Made by a program: the position numbers and the translations under genes. Below, one piece after another: positions 62,793-64,000 of a DNA stretch of 64,000 bases (positions are counted from its first letter, which is position 1; the number at the start of each line of letters is the position of its first letter). Source of the stretch: a virus. Below the pieces are notes generated by a model, which was not told where the DNA came from, did no database searches, and saw nothing but the letters and a program-made list of their open reading frames with translations. Location of the stretch: the IMG/VR virus record IMGVR_UViG_3300022744_000022, positions 124,001 through 188,000 of that record; one strand, written 5' to 3'.

Positions 62793-64000
62793 ATGAAAGA
62801 CGTTACGTTCAAGAAAGGCCCACTTTTTACCCTACTCGGTATCCTGGGGGCAGGTTTCGGGCTCTACTACGCCTACAACCACGGCTACCTCGGGCCCTCC
62901 AGTGCTGGTCCCGCTTCGATCCCTCAGGTGGCGGCCCTTCCGGATGCCCCCGAAGCGGTGATCCCGCAGGTGGCGGTCCCGATTGCTCCACTACCGTCGG
63001 CCACCCCGGCGGCCGTTCCTGGACCTAGCGTCCGGTTCCTCGGGATGGCGTGGAACTCGCAGATGGGTCTGGCGTTCGCCAATGGCGGCCCCAAGACCAC
63101 CGTGGGCAGTCTCATGGAGCAGCACAAGGTCAACCTGACCTTCACCCGTGAGGATGACTGCGGCAAGATGCAGACGCAGCTCATTGCGTTCGCCAAGTCC
63201 CTCAAGGACGGGGATCCCAACCCTACGGACGGCGCTCACTTCGTCGCTGTGATGGGCGATGGTTCCGCAGCCTTCATTGCAGGCATGTGGGACGAGTTGA
63301 AGAAGCTCGGTCCCGAGTACCTGCCCGAAGTGATCGGCTCCGCTGGTTACTCGCGTGGCGAAGACAAGCTCATGGGGCCCGCCGCATGGAAGCAAACCCC
63401 CAAGCTCATGCGGGGCAGCCTGATCGCTGGCTACCTGCGGGATGGTGACTGGAACATCGCCCTCAAGTTCGGTGCGGACAACGGGGTCAAGAACAACCCG
63501 GATGAACGGACCTGGGACCCGGATGCCATGAACTGGTACTCCACCAGCGACTTTATCGCGGCGGGTGACGCCTACATCAACGGCGTTTGCGAAGATCGTC
63601 CTGTAGTCCGTGACGGCAAGCGTACGGGCGAGACCAAGCACATTTGCGTCAACGGTGTCGTGACGTGGACCCCGGGTGACGTGAACATCGCGACTCAAAA
63701 GGGTGGCCTCGTCTCGATCGTCTCGACGGCTGACGGTCGTTTTGGCCCAGGGTCAATCGGTTACCGTTCGCAGATGCCCAACACCATCATCGGTATCAAG
63801 AAGTGGAACCAGGCCAATCGTAAGACGGTCGAGAACTTCCTGGCCGCCATGTACGAAGGCGGAGATCAGGTGAAGGCCAGCCCGGCGGCTTTGACCCGGG
63901 GTGCTCAGGCCTCAGCGGTCATCTACCACGACAAGGATGCAGCGTACTGGGAGAAGTATTTCAAGGGCGTCGTGGAGAACGACAAGACGGGTGTGCCGGT
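62793..64000 (+). CDS. Membrane-anchored substrate-binding-protein-like domain (partial)
   Basis: At least 402 residues, running off the window edge. A membrane helix (about 10-30), a Pro/Ala linker with AVIPQVAVP repeats, then a domain like periplasmic solute-binding proteins (TFTREDDCGKMQTQLIAFAK; HFVAVMGDGSAAFIAG; FGPGSIGYRSQMPNTIIG). In bacteria, phosphate-binding-like domains fused to OmpA occur beside PspA and TelA proteins. Whether an OmpA part follows lies beyond the window. AGGAAAG precedes the ATG. Confidence 0.7.
   Translation, partial: MKDVTFKKGPLFTLLGILGAGFGLYYAYNHGYLGPSSAGPASIPQVAALPDAPEAVIPQVAVPIAPLPSATPAAVPGPSVRFLGMAWNSQMGLAFANGGPKTTVGSLMEQHKVNLTFTREDDCGKMQTQLIAFAKSLKDGDPNPTDGAHFVAVMGDGSAAFIAGMWDELKKLGPEYLPEVIGSAGYSRGEDKLMGPAAWKQTPKLMRGSLIAGYLRDGDWNIALKFGADNGVKNNPDERTWDPDAMNWYSTSDFIAAGDAYINGVCEDRPVVRDGKRTGETKHICVNGVVTWTPGDVNIATQKGGLVSIVSTADGRFGPGSIGYRSQMPNTIIGIKKWNQANRKTVENFLAAMYEGGDQVKASPAALTRGAQASAVIYHDKDAAYWEKYFKGVVENDKTGVP

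Noticed and set aside
1-64000. CRISPR arrays or insertion sequences
   Set aside because: No regularly spaced repeats with variable spacers and no transposase-like gene seen on either strand; the only tandem repeats are coding.

Overview
The window reads as the accessory part of a large tailed-phage genome with a GC-rich sequence. About 117 tightly packed genes lie on both strands, many joined by ATGA/GTGA stop-start overlaps. They include an endolysin-type amidase, a beta-helix fibre-like protein, HNH and endonuclease VII-like nucleases, RNA ligases and a tRNA. No capsid, terminase, portal, DNA polymerase or RNA polymerase gene is visible, so virus type and host remain inferences. The host is probably a Gram-negative bacterium: the phage carries an amidase, a lipoprotein-like signal, a twin-arginine-like signal and one sigma-54-like site.

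Layout. 0-10.7 kb holds short operons of small and zinc-binding proteins, a 2H phosphoesterase, a J-domain protein, a PTH2-type peptidyl-tRNA hydrolase and a membrane module (TPM-like protein, small membrane protein, LemA-like protein). At 10.7 kb there is a tRNA whose best fold has a CUA anticodon. A minus-strand operon at 11-13.8 kb carries CoaD and an SprT-like metalloprotease; the amidase follows at 14.1 kb. A plus-strand operon at 15.2-23.9 kb is the most striking block. It encodes a GIY-YIG/Nudix/winged-helix regulator, nicotinamide phosphoribosyltransferase (NadV), an RlmN/Cfr-like radical SAM enzyme, a VWA protein, a PurA-like synthetase, a J-domain/kinase-like fusion and a CinA-like/NMNAT fusion. 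It amounts to a two-step NAD+ salvage route, with a NADAR protein close downstream. 26-31 kb has a CCA-adding enzyme head, HNH nuclease, KH protein and phosphoesterase. 31-38 kb has long low-complexity, probably virion-associated proteins. 39-50 kb is a run of small operons with an RNA ligase, a second PTH2 protein and a ClpX-type zinc-finger protein, next to a strongly structured non-coding segment. 50-54.5 kb has RtcB and the fibre. 54.5-60.9 kb has small membrane and unknown genes, an HD hydrolase, an HNH nuclease and a DEDDh exonuclease. 61-64 kb has a PspA-like/substrate-binding-protein envelope module that runs off the right edge.

Two window-wide signals cut across families. First, about 23 genes have the octamer GTGTANNN ending only 5-9 nt before the start codon, which implies leaderless or near-leaderless mRNAs; five of these promoters or close relatives also carry CTAGAGTT exactly 12 nt further upstream. 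Second, at least five otherwise unrelated proteins end in the same short C-terminal tag (L-F/W-D-x-L plus acidic residues), and a second amphipathic motif (RVAxRYLxA) recurs in three others. Taken together the genes suggest a phage that rebuilds NAD+, repairs and recycles tRNAs, and remodels the host envelope.
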